NCBI GenBank assembly: GCA_035550375.1
Contig: DASZPH010000084.1
Span: 192,765-256,764 of the forward strand
Direction of reading: 5' to 3'
From: DASSFG01 sp035550375
Lineage (GTDB): Bacteria; Planctomycetota; Planctomycetia; Pirellulales; JAICIG01
DNA length: 64,000 nt
Translations under genes and position numbers: made by a program
Notes under the pieces: model-generated
Database searches by the model: none
What the model was told of the DNA's origin: nothing
What the model saw: the letters and a program-made list of their open reading frames with translations, nothing else
In this document: positions 6,604-15,888 of the stretch, piece after piece
How the letters are laid out: each line of letters begins with the position of its first letter
Position numbering within the stretch: the stretch's first letter is position 1

Positions 6604-6700
6604 AGACTTTTTGTGCAGAAGCCCGTCCTGCACAAAAACCTCCCGATTTTCAGGGGTTATTGTGCAAAGCCCCCCGCGGGAGAGGGCCGGGGTAAGGGCG
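6604..6700 (+). repeat. TTTTTGTGCA-containing dispersed repeat, right copy
   Basis: This reads GACTTTTTGTGCAG, then a diverged middle with TGCACAAAAA in the other orientation, then TTGTGCAAAGCCCCCCGCGG and GAGAGGG. It matches the order of elements in 2251-2332 on the opposite strand. The two copies bracket the 4.3-kb accessory patch. Confidence 0.55.
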
Positions 6701-6763
6701 GTTCGAAACATAGCCGGTTAACGACCCCAACCGCCTCCGCCCGAACCTCGAAGGGAAGCCCGT

Positions 6764-7147
6764 TCACATGAACCGGCCCTTCACGTTCTCTCGTCCAAGC
6801 ACGATGAACGCGTAGATGCTTAGAGCCGTTCCTAGCGGCACGTTGATCAGGTGCAAAACGGAAAACGCCAGTATCAGCCATCGCCGCCGGTGCGACTCAA
6901 TCAGACGGCCGAAGTAAACCAGCACGCCCGCATGCACCAGGCACAGCGCGCCCCACGAAATGCCGATCGCGAGGGAAAAAACCGCCGCCAGGTACGCTTC
7001 GTCGATCTCGCCGGCAGGTTGATGGGCCGCATCCGCCCCCGCCCATAGGAAAGGAACGGCGATGAGCGTACAAAGCGCCGTGACGATCGCCAGCAAGTAG
7101 TGCAGCCTGGCTAGCAACCGCAGTTCCGCCTCGTCGTGGTCGTCCAT
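6764..7147 (-). CDS. Hypothetical membrane protein, about four helices
   Basis: The 127-residue protein has hydrophobic segments at about residues 17-35 (AIVTALCTLIAVPFLW), 50-70 (LAAVFSLAIGISWGALCLV), 70-80 and 92-117 (ILAFSVLHLINVPLGTALSI). A short charged N-terminus (MDDHDEAELRLLARLH) precedes them. This resembles small planctomycete membrane proteins of unknown role. It is divergent from the serine hydrolase gene. Confidence 0.6.
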   Translation of the reverse strand: MDDHDEAELRLLARLHYLLAIVTALCTLIAVPFLWAGADAAHQPAGEIDEAYLAAVFSLAIGISWGALCLVHAGVLVYFGRLIESHRRRWLILAFSVLHLINVPLGTALSIYAFIVLGRENVKGRFM

Positions 7148-7306
7148 GCACGGCAGGGTAGCCCTCCAGGCGAGGCCCTGTCAAATCGGCTTTTGCATTG
7201 GGTCGACTCTGGACGAAGCCGATCTTTCGAGACAAAAATTGAGCCTCCTAAGATCGAGCACGCCGCGTGCTCGTCGACGGTCCCAGGCCAGAATAGAGGC
7301 ACCTCG

Positions 7307-8452
7307 ATGATTGCCGTTCGCTCCCTCCGATATGCCGCACTTCTGTGCGGTCTTTGCGTCTCGCCGTGTCTGGCGGCAGACCAACCGAAGTTCGCCCCCC
7401 TCTTGCAGTCCGCGGTCGACAAGCACACCCTGGCGGGCGCCGTGCTGCTTGTCGCCGACAAAGACCACACGCTCGCCCTGGAGACGGTTGGCTACGCCGA
7501 CGTCGCGGCGCAAGAGCCGATGCGGGCCGACAGCCTCTTCTGGATCGCCTCGCAGTCGAAGCCGATCACGGCCACGGCGCTGATGATGCTCGTCGACGAG
7601 GGCAAAGTAAAGCTCGACGACCCGGTCGAAAACTACCTGCCTGAATTCAAAGGGATATGGCTGGCCGCCGAACGAGATGCCGAGCACGTTCTGCTCAAGA
7701 AACCGAGCCACCCGATTACCGTCCGCAACCTGCTCAGTCACACCAGCGGCCTGCCGTTCAAGTCCGAGTTGGAGGAACCGACGCTCGACCTGTTTCCGCT
7801 TGAGGCGCGTGTGCGCAGCTACGCGATGACCCCGCTCGACTTCGACCCCGACAGCAGCTATCGCTACTCCAACGCCGGCATCAATACGGCGGGGAGGATC
7901 ATCGAGGTTGTCAGCGGCATGTCCTACGAGGATTTTCTCGACAAACGGCTCTTCGAACCGCTGGGTATGAAGGACACAACGTTCTGGCCGAACGAAGAGC
8001 AGTTGAGCCGTCTTGCCAAGAGTTACAAGCCGACCGCCGCGAACGACGGTCTGGAGGAAATCACAATCGGGCAACTCAAGTATCCGCTCGACGACCGGCG
8101 GCGCCAGCCGATGCCGGCCGGCGGACTTTTTTCGACGGCCCGCGATGTGGCCCGTTTTTGCCAGATGGTGCTGGCCGGCGGAGTTTTCGAGGGGAAGCGG
8201 TATCTGTCTGAAGAGGCCGTGCGAGAAATGACGAAACGGCAGACGCCGCAAACGGTCAAGGAAAGCTACGGCCTGGGCTGGGGGACGGGGGACGGCGCGT
8301 TCGGTCACGGCGGCGCTTTCGCCACCAACATGTCGATCGATTCCGGACGCGGCTTGATTACCATCTACATGGTGCAGCACGCCGGTCCGCCCGAAGTGGG
8401 CCAGTTGTACGGCGTCTTCGTCAAAGCTGCGCAGGAGGCCTTCGCGAAATAA
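7307..8452 (+). CDS. Secreted serine hydrolase of the beta-lactamase/PBP-like (class C, EstB) family
   Basis: The 381-residue protein has an N-terminal signal peptide (LRYAALLCGLCVSPCLA, cleavage after ADQ or just before). The three active-site motifs of the serine beta-lactamase fold are present: S82-x-x-K85 (SQSK), Y187-x-N189 (YSN), and a C-terminal HGG (FGHGGAF). The fold covers esterases, D-aminopeptidases and AmpC enzymes; length and the absence of extra domains suggest an esterase or peptidase rather than an antibiotic resistance enzyme. It acts outside the cytoplasm. The start at 7307 has AGAGG 7 bases upstream; the frame extends further upstream, but without a better start. A single-gene unit by spacing. 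Confidence 0.85.
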   Translation: MIAVRSLRYAALLCGLCVSPCLAADQPKFAPLLQSAVDKHTLAGAVLLVADKDHTLALETVGYADVAAQEPMRADSLFWIASQSKPITATALMMLVDEGKVKLDDPVENYLPEFKGIWLAAERDAEHVLLKKPSHPITVRNLLSHTSGLPFKSELEEPTLDLFPLEARVRSYAMTPLDFDPDSSYRYSNAGINTAGRIIEVVSGMSYEDFLDKRLFEPLGMKDTTFWPNEEQLSRLAKSYKPTAANDGLEEITIGQLKYPLDDRRRQPMPAGGLFSTARDVARFCQMVLAGGVFEGKRYLSEEAVREMTKRQTPQTVKESYGLGWGTGDGAFGHGGAFATNMSIDSGRGLITIYMVQHAGPPEVGQLYGVFVKAAQEAFAK

Positions 8453-8548
8453 CGGCGTGCGCCGCGACGGCCATTTGGATCGGAGGGGGTGAAAGCGTCC
8501 TGCCCGATTCGACTGGACGCCCGCCTGGCCGCGTGCCACAACGGTTGG

Positions 8549-9658
8549 ATGGACGCTACGGCACTCACCAGCGCGCTGAAGCACGAAGCCCGGCGGCTCG
8601 GCTTCGCCCTAGGCGGAGCGTGCCCGGCCGTGACGCCTCAAGGAATCCATCATTTCCATGGTTGGCTTGACGCTGGCTACGCGGGCGAGATGACCTACCT
8701 GGTCGAGCGGCGACACGCATACGAGCATCCGCATCACGTGCTCGACGGCGTGCGTAGCCTGCTTATGCTGGCTATGCCCTACCGCACGTCCGAACCGACC
8801 CTTGGCGGAGCCTGTCAGGGCCGAGTTTCGCGCTACGCCTGGGGAGAGGACTATCACGACCTGATCCACGATCGACTCGGCCGTCTTGCTGACTGGCTGA
8901 AAAGGCACGTGCCGAGCTGCAAAGTGCGCGGCGTCGTCGATACTGCGCCGTTGCTCGAGCGAGAGTTCGCCCAGCTTGCCGGACTCGGCTGGGTCGGCAA
9001 GAACACGCTGCTCCTGAATCGTCAGCTCGGAAGCTGGTTCTTTCTGGCCGCATTGCTGACGGACGTTGAACTGGCCTACGACCCGCCGCATGAGGCCGAC
9101 CACTGCGGCACCTGCCGGGCATGCCTCGACGCCTGTCCGACGCAGGCCTTTGCCGGCCCTTATGTGCTCGACAGCCGGCGCTGCATCAGCTACCTGACGA
9201 TCGAATTGCGCTCGATGATCGCAGCCGATCTGCGGCTCGGCATAGGCGACTGGCTGTTTGGCTGCGACATCTGTCAGGACGTCTGTCCCTGGAACCGTTT
9301 TGCGCCGATCAGTAACGAAAGAGAGCTCTTTCCGGCCGCCGACACCAATCCGCTCGAGCTGCCGGGACTGTTTGATATGGACGACGAGGCGTTTCGCCAG
9401 CGGTTTCGCCGCACGCCGCTCTGGCGGCCGAAGCGGCGGGGCCTTTTGCGCAACGCCGCCCTGGTGCTCGGCAACAAGCGGCCGCCAGAGGGGATCGGCG
9501 CGCTGATTCGAGGCCTGGCCGACGGGGAGCCTCTGGTGCGCGGCGCCTGCGCCTGGGCCCTCTCGCAATACGGCGGCGAAGCGGCTCGCGAGGCCGTGCA
9601 GGCTCGTCTGGCCGCGGAGACCGACGCCGAGGTTCGGCGCGAACTCAATCGGAAGTGA
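8549..9658 (+). CDS. queG: Epoxyqueuosine reductase QueG
   Basis: The 369-residue enzyme reduces epoxyqueuosine to queuosine in tRNA wobble position 34 using cobalamin and two [4Fe-4S] clusters. Both ferredoxin motifs are intact: C186-x2-C189-x2-C192-x3-C196-P and C239-x2-C242-x3-C246-P. The catalytic Asp lies in the motif VDTAPLLER, and GLGWVGKNTLL is family-specific. A C-terminal HEAT-like tail (about residues 300-369) matches the longer QueG forms. The ATG at 8549 begins the conserved part; an upstream in-frame ATG at 8489 adds a non-conserved stretch. It needs cobalamin, yet no intact corrinoid gene is seen here. Confidence 0.93.
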   Translation: MDATALTSALKHEARRLGFALGGACPAVTPQGIHHFHGWLDAGYAGEMTYLVERRHAYEHPHHVLDGVRSLLMLAMPYRTSEPTLGGACQGRVSRYAWGEDYHDLIHDRLGRLADWLKRHVPSCKVRGVVDTAPLLEREFAQLAGLGWVGKNTLLLNRQLGSWFFLAALLTDVELAYDPPHEADHCGTCRACLDACPTQAFAGPYVLDSRRCISYLTIELRSMIAADLRLGIGDWLFGCDICQDVCPWNRFAPISNERELFPAADTNPLELPGLFDMDDEAFRQRFRRTPLWRPKRRGLLRNAALVLGNKRPPEGIGALIRGLADGEPLVRGACAWALSQYGGEAAREAVQARLAAETDAEVRRELNRK

Positions 9659-9701
9659 TTTTTCGATTCCTCGCGAATCGAAGTGGCGCCTTGCCAAGCC
9701 G

Positions 9702-10178
9702 TCAGCCTCGCCGATGTCCGAGCAATTCCAGCACCTGCCCAAGGAAGCGCTCGACTTGCTCGCCGATGCCCGGCTGGTCGCTCTCACGGTTGCCGGCCAC
9801 GTTCAAAATGCGAACATCGTGGTTCTTAAGCCAACCGGCCACATGCGACGGCTGAAACGACCCGATTGGATCGACGGAAAGGCAAGGCTTGACATACGTT
9901 TGGCAGGACTTCATCGTCGCATCGGCTCCCGAAGTGGTCATCTCGCCAAACCAGATGGTGGCGTCGGAGTCGCGCACATTTTGCTCCGTTCGCAAAGGGT
10001 AACTCTCGGTCGTCATCGGCACCGCGCCGAATCTCTGAGCGAACTGGGGCCGGGGACCGTCTTCGGTCAAAAACCCGCAAGGCATCGACCCCCCCGTCGC
10101 GATGCCGAAGGTGCCGGCCGTCCGCCAGGCCGCCTGGTCGGCCCCCGTCTGGCCTCCGGTGATGATCCGGATGAGCAT
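9702..10178 (-). CDS. cpYpsA-like Rossmann protein (putative molybdenum carrier annotation)
   Basis: The 158-residue protein starts MLIRIITGGQTGADQAAW, the hallmark of the cpYpsA branch of the SLOG/LOG nucleotide-binding superfamily. Other features are YPLRTEQNVRDSDATIWFG and a C-terminal NVAGNRESDQPGIGEQV. SLOG proteins bind nucleotides or nucleotide-derived ligands; the common database name 'putative molybdenum carrier' rests on weak evidence. It is convergent with queG (43 bases between ends) and divergent from the small secreted gene. Confidence 0.75.
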   Translation of the reverse strand: MLIRIITGGQTGADQAAWRTAGTFGIATGGSMPCGFLTEDGPRPQFAQRFGAVPMTTESYPLRTEQNVRDSDATIWFGEMTTSGADATMKSCQTYVKPCLSVDPIGSFQPSHVAGWLKNHDVRILNVAGNRESDQPGIGEQVERFLGQVLELLGHRRG

Positions 10179-10297
10179 GGTCTAATCCAAGATGTCTAAA
10201 TCTTAAGCTGAAACGGATATTGGCACAGAATTCCTGCACGGTATAGTTGAAAAATGGTTGACTAGTCCAATCCAACTACCGTGTGAGAATCACCGAC

Positions 10298-10732
10298 ATG
10301 ACCGGCGCCAGATTGGTTGCATGTTGCGTTTCTCTGCTCGGTAGTGTCGTTGCGATCACCGGCTTGATAACGGGCTTGGACCATCGGGGCAGCTGCGCGC
10401 GGTTTCAATGCTTTTCCGCCGCTGAATTGCCCCTCGACGTGGCGATTGATGCGCCTGTCCGTTCCGAGTCGTCCTCGACCGCCTCGGTGTCGTCTCCCGC
10501 GGTCCCCGCCGATGATTATGCCGGCGACGAGCCGGACGAACCTGTCGGCGATCGCCTTGCCATGTGGCTTTGTGACAATGGCGGCGTCCAGAAGCAGCTT
10601 GGGCTTTTCATCTCGCCCGGCAACACCCGTTGGTCGGCGCTCGTCGTTAATCCGTCAGCTAGCCTGCCGACCGACGACGACATTCCGTCGGCCCTTTCTT
10701 TGAGCTCGCTGCACATTCGCCTGCAGATCTGA
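10298..10732 (+). CDS. Hypothetical secreted protein
   Basis: From the ATG at 10298 the 144-residue product begins with a hydrophobic segment (ARLVACCVSLLGSVVAITGL) that could be a signal peptide or anchor. A Ser/Pro/Asp-rich linker (RSESSSTASVSSPAVPADDY) and a 70-residue C-terminal part follow. An alternative ATG is at 10283. No family is recognised. It precedes the efflux operon by 150 bases and its relation to it is unclear. Confidence 0.45.
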   Translation: MTGARLVACCVSLLGSVVAITGLITGLDHRGSCARFQCFSAAELPLDVAIDAPVRSESSSTASVSSPAVPADDYAGDEPDEPVGDRLAMWLCDNGGVQKQLGLFISPGNTRWSALVVNPSASLPTDDDIPSALSLSSLHIRLQI

Positions 10733-10882
10733 GCCGGCTCCACGAGGCGTTGCCGTCGGTGGGCGGTTCGTGCGGCGTCGCTTCGCTCGCTTCTTTGTGT
10801 CGGCCTTGCTGAAGTTTGTGTTTCGATCGGATGTGGTAGGCTCGTATAGCCAGCCGCGCGCACCTCAAGAAAAGCCACGAAA

Positions 10883-12247
10883 ATGTCACGTGTTCCCCAT
10901 ATCCATCACCGTCTGATTACGCTCGTCCTGGTTACGGGACTCGTAATCGCAGCCGTCCTCGCCTACCCAAGATTGGTGAGTATTGTAAAGCCGCCCGAAG
11001 CGGTCCGGCACAGTCACGGAAGCGTATTGTTTACGCTGAAGGGGGAGGAGACGATCCAGGTCTCGCCCGAAGCGGTCGTCGCCATCGGGTTGAAATTCGT
11101 CGAGGTCGGCCACGCCGCGGCTCCGGAACCGTTGCGGCTGCCGGGCTACCTGCTCGTCGACCCGAATAGCCTCGTCCCCATCCATTCGCGTTTTCCCGGC
11201 GAAGTGGCGGAGATAGGTACAACCGAGGAAGTGGATGGGCGCGGCGAGCGTCACTCCCGCCCGCTTCGCTTCGGCGACAACGTCAAAGCTGGACAGCTTC
11301 TGGCGGTCGTGTGGAGCACCGACATCGGACAGAAGAAGAGCGAACTCGTCGATGCCTTATCCAAGCTGGCGCTGGACGAGACGATCCTGAAGAAGCTGCA
11401 CAAGGCGGGCTTGGTGGCCGTGCCGGAACGGCAGTGGATCGAAGCGGAACGGAACGTCGAAGCCGACAAGATCCTGGTTAACTCCGCCCTCCGCACCTTA
11501 CGTTCCTGGCGGCTAACGGAAGAAGAGATCGCATCCGTCATGGAGGAGGCCAGGCAACTTCGCGAGAACCAGCAGCAAACCGCGGCCGCCCAAACGTGGT
11601 CGGAGCTGCAGATCCGGAGCCCGACGGACGGCGTGATACTGGAGAAAAACGTGAACGTAGGAGAAGTGGTTGGCACCAGCGACAACCTGTTTAAGGTCGC
11701 CGATCTCGCGACGATCCAGGTGCTGGCCTACGTCTACGAGGAAGACCTGCCCATGTTCGAGCAGCTCCGACCCGACCAGCGTAACTGGCAGATCGACCTG
11801 AAGAGCGATCCGAACGATCGCCCGCGTCCCGGCAAATTTTCGTTGATCGGCGCCGTGATCGACCAGACGCTGCGCACGGCTCCGATCGTCGGTTGGCTCG
11901 ACAACCACGACCACACCTTGCGCATCAATCAGTTCATCACGGCCACGGTCGACCTGCCGGCCGACCCGGCGATGGTCATGCTTCCCACGTCGGCCTTGAT
12001 CGAGGAGGGGCGCACCGCGGCTGTTTTTGTTGAAACCGACCGCGAAAACCACGAGGTCACGCGGCGAGTGGTCGCCGTGACCCGGCGCGGCGAGAAAATG
12101 GTCTTCGTTCGCGCCGAGCCCAACGAGGAAGAACGCAAGGAAGGGGCGACGCCCTTGCGCGTCGGCGAACGAGTCGTGATGTCGGGCGCTTTGGAGCTCG
12201 ATTCGGAACTAACCAACCTGAAGTCGTCGCCTGACGACGAAAACTGA
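10883..12247 (+). CDS. RND efflux periplasmic adaptor (membrane fusion protein, CzcB/CusB-like)
   Basis: The 454-residue protein has one N-terminal membrane anchor (LITLVLVTGLVIAAVLAYP). A split biotinyl-lipoyl domain lies around residues 95-135 (FPGEVAEI) and 240-255 (SPTDGVILEKNVNVGEVV), separated by a long helical hairpin rich in Glu, Lys and Arg, and a beta-barrel and membrane-proximal domain complete it. It would bridge the inner-membrane pump to an outer-membrane channel. An N-terminal insertion with RGERHSRPLRFG is unusual. The pump gene starts 8 bases downstream, so the two are translated together. No outer-membrane factor gene follows. Confidence 0.88.
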   Translation: MSRVPHIHHRLITLVLVTGLVIAAVLAYPRLVSIVKPPEAVRHSHGSVLFTLKGEETIQVSPEAVVAIGLKFVEVGHAAAPEPLRLPGYLLVDPNSLVPIHSRFPGEVAEIGTTEEVDGRGERHSRPLRFGDNVKAGQLLAVVWSTDIGQKKSELVDALSKLALDETILKKLHKAGLVAVPERQWIEAERNVEADKILVNSALRTLRSWRLTEEEIASVMEEARQLRENQQQTAAAQTWSELQIRSPTDGVILEKNVNVGEVVGTSDNLFKVADLATIQVLAYVYEEDLPMFEQLRPDQRNWQIDLKSDPNDRPRPGKFSLIGAVIDQTLRTAPIVGWLDNHDHTLRINQFITATVDLPADPAMVMLPTSALIEEGRTAAVFVETDRENHEVTRRVVAVTRRGEKMVFVRAEPNEEERKEGATPLRVGERVVMSGALELDSELTNLKSSPDDEN

Positions 12248-12255
12248 GCCCTGCT

Positions 12256-15200
12256 ATGGCCTACCAGCTCATCCAATGGGCCCTGAATAACAAATTGATC
12301 GTGATCTTGCTGGCCTGCGCGCTGACGGGGGTGGGCGCCTACTCGTTCATCTACGTCAATGTCGAAGCTTATCCCGACCCGGCGCCGGCCATTATCGAGG
12401 TCATCGCCCAGTATCCGGGCGCCAGCGCCGAGGAAGTCGAACGGCAGGTGACCATTCCGCTGGAGGTCGCCATGGCGGGGATGCCGGGGCTGACCTACAC
12501 CCGCACCAAGTCGCTCTTCGGCTTGTCGCACATGCGCAACCAGTTCGACTACGGCTACGATTACCAGCGTTGTCGCCAGGAGGTCATCAACCGTCTGCAG
12601 TTCGTCGAGGGACTGCCGTCGGGCGTTTCGCCCACGCTCTCGCCGACCAGCCCGACGGGCGAGATCCTGCGCTATACGTTGGAGAGTCCCAAAGACAGGT
12701 CGGGCAAGGATCTGTATACGCTCAACGACCTCAAGGCGCTGCAAGACTGGATCCTGCAACGTGAATTCCGACGCGTCCCGCGGATCGTCGACGTCGTCGG
12801 CAGCGGGGGCACCGTCAAGCGCTACGAGGTACGTCCCGACCCTGAGCTGCTGATGAATTACGGGATCACCTTGCAGCAGTTGCAAGAAGCCATCGCCAAG
12901 AGCAACGCCAACGTGGGGGGCAACTACCTCTTCGAAGGCGACAACATGCTCAACGTGCGTGGCATCGGCCTGATCGGCCAGGGGCTGGATCCGGCACGTT
13001 CGCCCGAGGTCCTCGGCGCCAAGAACCCCGAAGACGCCGCCGCTGTTCTCCGCCGTGAAGAAGAGCAACGCATCTTTCGCATCCGTCACACGGTCATTAC
13101 GGCCCAGAAGAACGTGCCGGTGCGCGTGGAAAACGTCGTTGAGGGGGGGGCACTGCGCTACGCCCACGAGGTCGGCGAGCGCGGAGTGCGAGTGTACCAC
13201 CAGCCGCGATTGGGCCAGGTCAGTGCCAGTGTTCCCAAGGTCGACGACGAAGGAGATCCGATCCTCGACGCGGCCGGCAATCCGATGTGGGAGAACGAAA
13301 ACGAGCGTGTTCAAGGCATTGTGCTGTTGCGAAAGGGGGAAGATTCCTTACCCGCCCTGCGCGACCTGGAAGAAAAGGTCAAAGAGCTCAACGAGTCGAA
13401 GGGAAGGCTTTTGCCCGGCGTCAAGATCCGGCCTTATTACGACCGGACCGAATTGATCAACGTCACGACCGAGACCGTGCGCGAGAACCTCCTGGTCGGG
13501 ATGGGGCTGGTGTCGCTGATCCTCTTGATGTTCGTGAGCAACGTGCGCAGCGCCCTGATTGTGGCCCTCAACATTCCCCTGGCCCTGTTGTTCGCGTTCT
13601 CGGTGCTCTTTCTGCGCGGCAAATCGGCCAACCTGTTGTCGATCGGAGCAGTCGACTTCGGGATCATCGTCGATTCGTCGGTGATCATGGTCGAAAACAT
13701 CTACCGCCATCTCAGTTCGGGCGAATATGCCGATCTCCCGCTCAAAGACCGCATTCTGCGGGCCAGTCGGGAAGTGGAGCGCAGCCTGTTTTTCACCACC
13801 GCCATCATGGTTTGTGCCTTTCTGCCCCTGTTCACCATGAAGGGCCCGGAAGGGCAGATTTTTGGCCCCATGGCCGACACCTACGCTTTCGCGTTGGGCG
13901 GGGCGCTGATCCTGGCCCTCACGGTGGCGCCGGTTTTGTGCGTGCTGATGCTGAAGGACCTTAAACCCGCACCGGACAATTTCCTCGTTCGCTGGCTGAA
14001 AGAAGGTTACTTGAAGCAGCTCGACCGCTGCCTTCGCTATCGGGCGGTGACGTTGACGTTCATGGGACTCTTGTTTGCCCTGACGGCCGGCATGCTGCCG
14101 CTCTTGGGCCGCGAGTTCATGCCCGAACTGGAAGAGGGGAATCTCTGGATTCGCGCCACGCTGCCCATCAACATCTCGCTCGACGCGGCTTCGAACAAGG
14201 CGCAAACCGCCCGGCAGATTGTGCAGACCTACCCCGAGGTCCAGACCGTGGTGGCCCAAACGGGCCGCCCCGACGACGGTACCGATCCGACCGGCTTTTA
14301 CAACATCGAGTTCTTCGTCCCCCTCAAACCGCGCCAGCAGTGGCCGCTTATCAAGGAAGAGGCCGGCTTGTGGCGGTGGATTCGCCCGCGCCGGCCGCGC
14401 ACCAAAGAGGAGCTCGTCAGCGCGATGAACGGCGAACTGGCCAAGAGCATTGCCGGAGTCAACTGGAACTTTTCGCAGAACATCCGCGACAACGTCATGG
14501 AGTCGCTGTCGGGGGTGAAAGGGGACAATTCCGTAAAGATTTTCGGGCCTGACCTCGATCAGCTCGAGCGCCTGGCCGACCAGGTGAAAACCCGACTCAC
14601 CGGAATCCCCGGCATCGCCAACGTGGGAGTGTTTCGAGTCCTGGGCCAGCCCAACCTGGAGATTCCCGTCGATCCGCGGAAGTGCAATTACTGGGGCGTA
14701 ACGGTCAGCGACGTGGAAGACGTGGTCGAGATCGCCATTGGCGGAAAGTCGTTTTCGCAGATGATCGAGGGCGAGAAGCGCTTCGATATCGCCCTGCGAT
14801 GGCCCGAGCGCTTGCGCGGCAACGTCAACACGATCCTGAACATTCCGGTCGACGTATCGAACAACCAAACCGACCGAGATTCTTCGGCCAGCGACATTCC
14901 CGTCGACGAAACCTCGGCCGCCGGGAATCTGGTGCCGATCGGCACCAGCATCATCCCTCCCACCTTCAGCGGGAGCGAGTTCGGCGCGGCGGAAACGAAC
15001 CTCGACCGGACGCCGCGCCGCCGCCTGCGTGACCTGGTCACACCGCTTAACGAGCAGGGACACCTCGATCCCAACGGACGGTTCATCCGTTCCGGCGCCT
15101 CGACAATCTATCGCGAACAGGGGCAGCGGTTCATCGCCATCAAGTTCAGCGTTCGCGGACGCGACCTGGCGGGCGCCGTGGTCGAGGCCCAGGGTAAAAC

Positions 15201-15789
15201 GGCCGATCTCTTCGAGTCGCCCTATCGGGCGGAGTGGAGTGGCGAGTTCCAAGAGATGCAGGAAGCCGAGCACCGGCTCATATACATCATTCCCGTCTCG
15301 CTGGCCATGATCTACATGTTGCTCTATCTGGCGTTTCACTCGCTGCTCGACGCTTTGCTCGTGTTTTCCAATGTGCTGGCGCTCTCGCTGGGCGGCGTCT
15401 GGGCACTGTTGCTCACGGGAACCAACTTCAGCATCTCGGCCGCGGTCGGTTTTATCTCAATCTTCGGCGTGGCCGTGATGGACGGGTTGCTGCTGATTTC
15501 GTACTTCAACCAGTTGCGTTATCACGGTCTGCCCCTGCGCGACGCGATCATGCAAGGAGCGGAGAAGCGTGTGCGGCCGGTGATGATGACCGCGCTGACG
15601 GCAATTTTCGGCCTCTTGCCGGCGGCGCTCTCCACGCGAATCGGCGCTCAGACGCAACGCCCCTTGGCCATCGTCGTGGTGGGTGGCATGATCAGCACCC
15701 TGCTGCTCACTAGGTACCTGATGCCGGTGCTCTACAGCTTCTACGGTCACCGGGAAGTGTCGGCGGCCGCGGGCCAAATGGCGCATTAA
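12256..15789 (+). CDS. RND efflux pump, heavy-metal efflux (CzcA/CusA) type
   Basis: The 1177-residue pump has the RND layout: a first membrane helix (LIVILLACALTGVGAYSFI), a large porter loop, a helix bundle around residues 410-600, a second loop and a final bundle (IYIIPVSLAMIYMLLYLAF onward). In helix 4 the motif DFGIIVDSSVIMVEN carries D467, D473 and E480, the proton-relay residues of the heavy-metal branch (DFGxIVDxxVVxVEN). It uses the proton gradient to export metal ions or other cations. At nearly 1180 residues it is longer than the usual 1030-1060 because both porter loops have insertions: around residues 255-275, and around 880-950, where the text is acidic and Ser-rich. Substrate is not determinable. 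Confidence 0.92.
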   Translation: MAYQLIQWALNNKLIVILLACALTGVGAYSFIYVNVEAYPDPAPAIIEVIAQYPGASAEEVERQVTIPLEVAMAGMPGLTYTRTKSLFGLSHMRNQFDYGYDYQRCRQEVINRLQFVEGLPSGVSPTLSPTSPTGEILRYTLESPKDRSGKDLYTLNDLKALQDWILQREFRRVPRIVDVVGSGGTVKRYEVRPDPELLMNYGITLQQLQEAIAKSNANVGGNYLFEGDNMLNVRGIGLIGQGLDPARSPEVLGAKNPEDAAAVLRREEEQRIFRIRHTVITAQKNVPVRVENVVEGGALRYAHEVGERGVRVYHQPRLGQVSASVPKVDDEGDPILDAAGNPMWENENERVQGIVLLRKGEDSLPALRDLEEKVKELNESKGRLLPGVKIRPYYDRTELINVTTETVRENLLVGMGLVSLILLMFVSNVRSALIVALNIPLALLFAFSVLFLRGKSANLLSIGAVDFGIIVDSSVIMVENIYRHLSSGEYADLPLKDRILRASREVERSLFFTTAIMVCAFLPLFTMKGPEGQIFGPMADTYAFALGGALILALTVAPVLCVLMLKDLKPAPDNFLVRWLKEGYLKQLDRCLRYRAVTLTFMGLLFALTAGMLPLLGREFMPELEEGNLWIRATLPINISLDAASNKAQTARQIVQTYPEVQTVVAQTGRPDDGTDPTGFYNIEFFVPLKPRQQWPLIKEEAGLWRWIRPRRPRTKEELVSAMNGELAKSIAGVNWNFSQNIRDNVMESLSGVKGDNSVKIFGPDLDQLERLADQVKTRLTGIPGIANVGVFRVLGQPNLEIPVDPRKCNYWGVTVSDVEDVVEIAIGGKSFSQMIEGEKRFDIALRWPERLRGNVNTILNIPVDVSNNQTDRDSSASDIPVDETSAAGNLVPIGTSIIPPTFSGSEFGAAETNLDRTPRRRLRDLVTPLNEQGHLDPNGRFIRSGASTIYREQGQRFIAIKFSVRGRDLAGAVVEAQGKTADLFESPYRAEWSGEFQEMQEAEHRLIYIIPVSLAMIYMLLYLAFHSLLDALLVFSNVLALSLGGVWALLLTGTNFSISAAVGFISIFGVAVMDGLLLISYFNQLRYHGLPLRDAIMQGAEKRVRPVMMTALTAIFGLLPAALSTRIGAQTQRPLAIVVVGGMISTLLLTRYLMPVLYSFYGHREVSAAAGQMAH

Positions 15790-15812
15790 GTCGTCGGGCA
15801 TCGCGCCTGAGA

Positions 15813-15849
15813 GGGGCCGCCGTGCCAAAAGACGTTGGACGGCGGCCCC
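15813..15849. terminator. Strong hairpin between convergent genes
   Basis: An 11-bp perfect stem, GGGGCCGCCGT (15813-15823) and its complement (15839-15849), encloses a 15-base loop. It sits 24 bases after the pump stop codon and 40 bases from the end of the convergent TPR gene. It lacks a long T run, so it may act as a bidirectional barrier or mRNA 3' end. Confidence 0.45.
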
Positions 15850-15888
15850 TTCGGCGTGGGGCCAGCAAAGAGCGGTCCCTGCAAATCT

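Noticed and set aside
7181..8584. 467-codon minus-strand frame
   Set aside because: Shadow of the serine hydrolase, whose active-site motifs are all in the plus frame.
10217..10234. Sigma54-like TGGCAC...CTGCA sequence
   Set aside because: The GG and GC pairs are 12 bases apart instead of 10, so it does not meet the strict spacing.
13348..15339. 663-codon minus-strand frame
   Set aside because: It is a shadow of the RND pump gene; its translation is His/Arg/Asp-rich with no domain, and the plus-strand product is clearly real.
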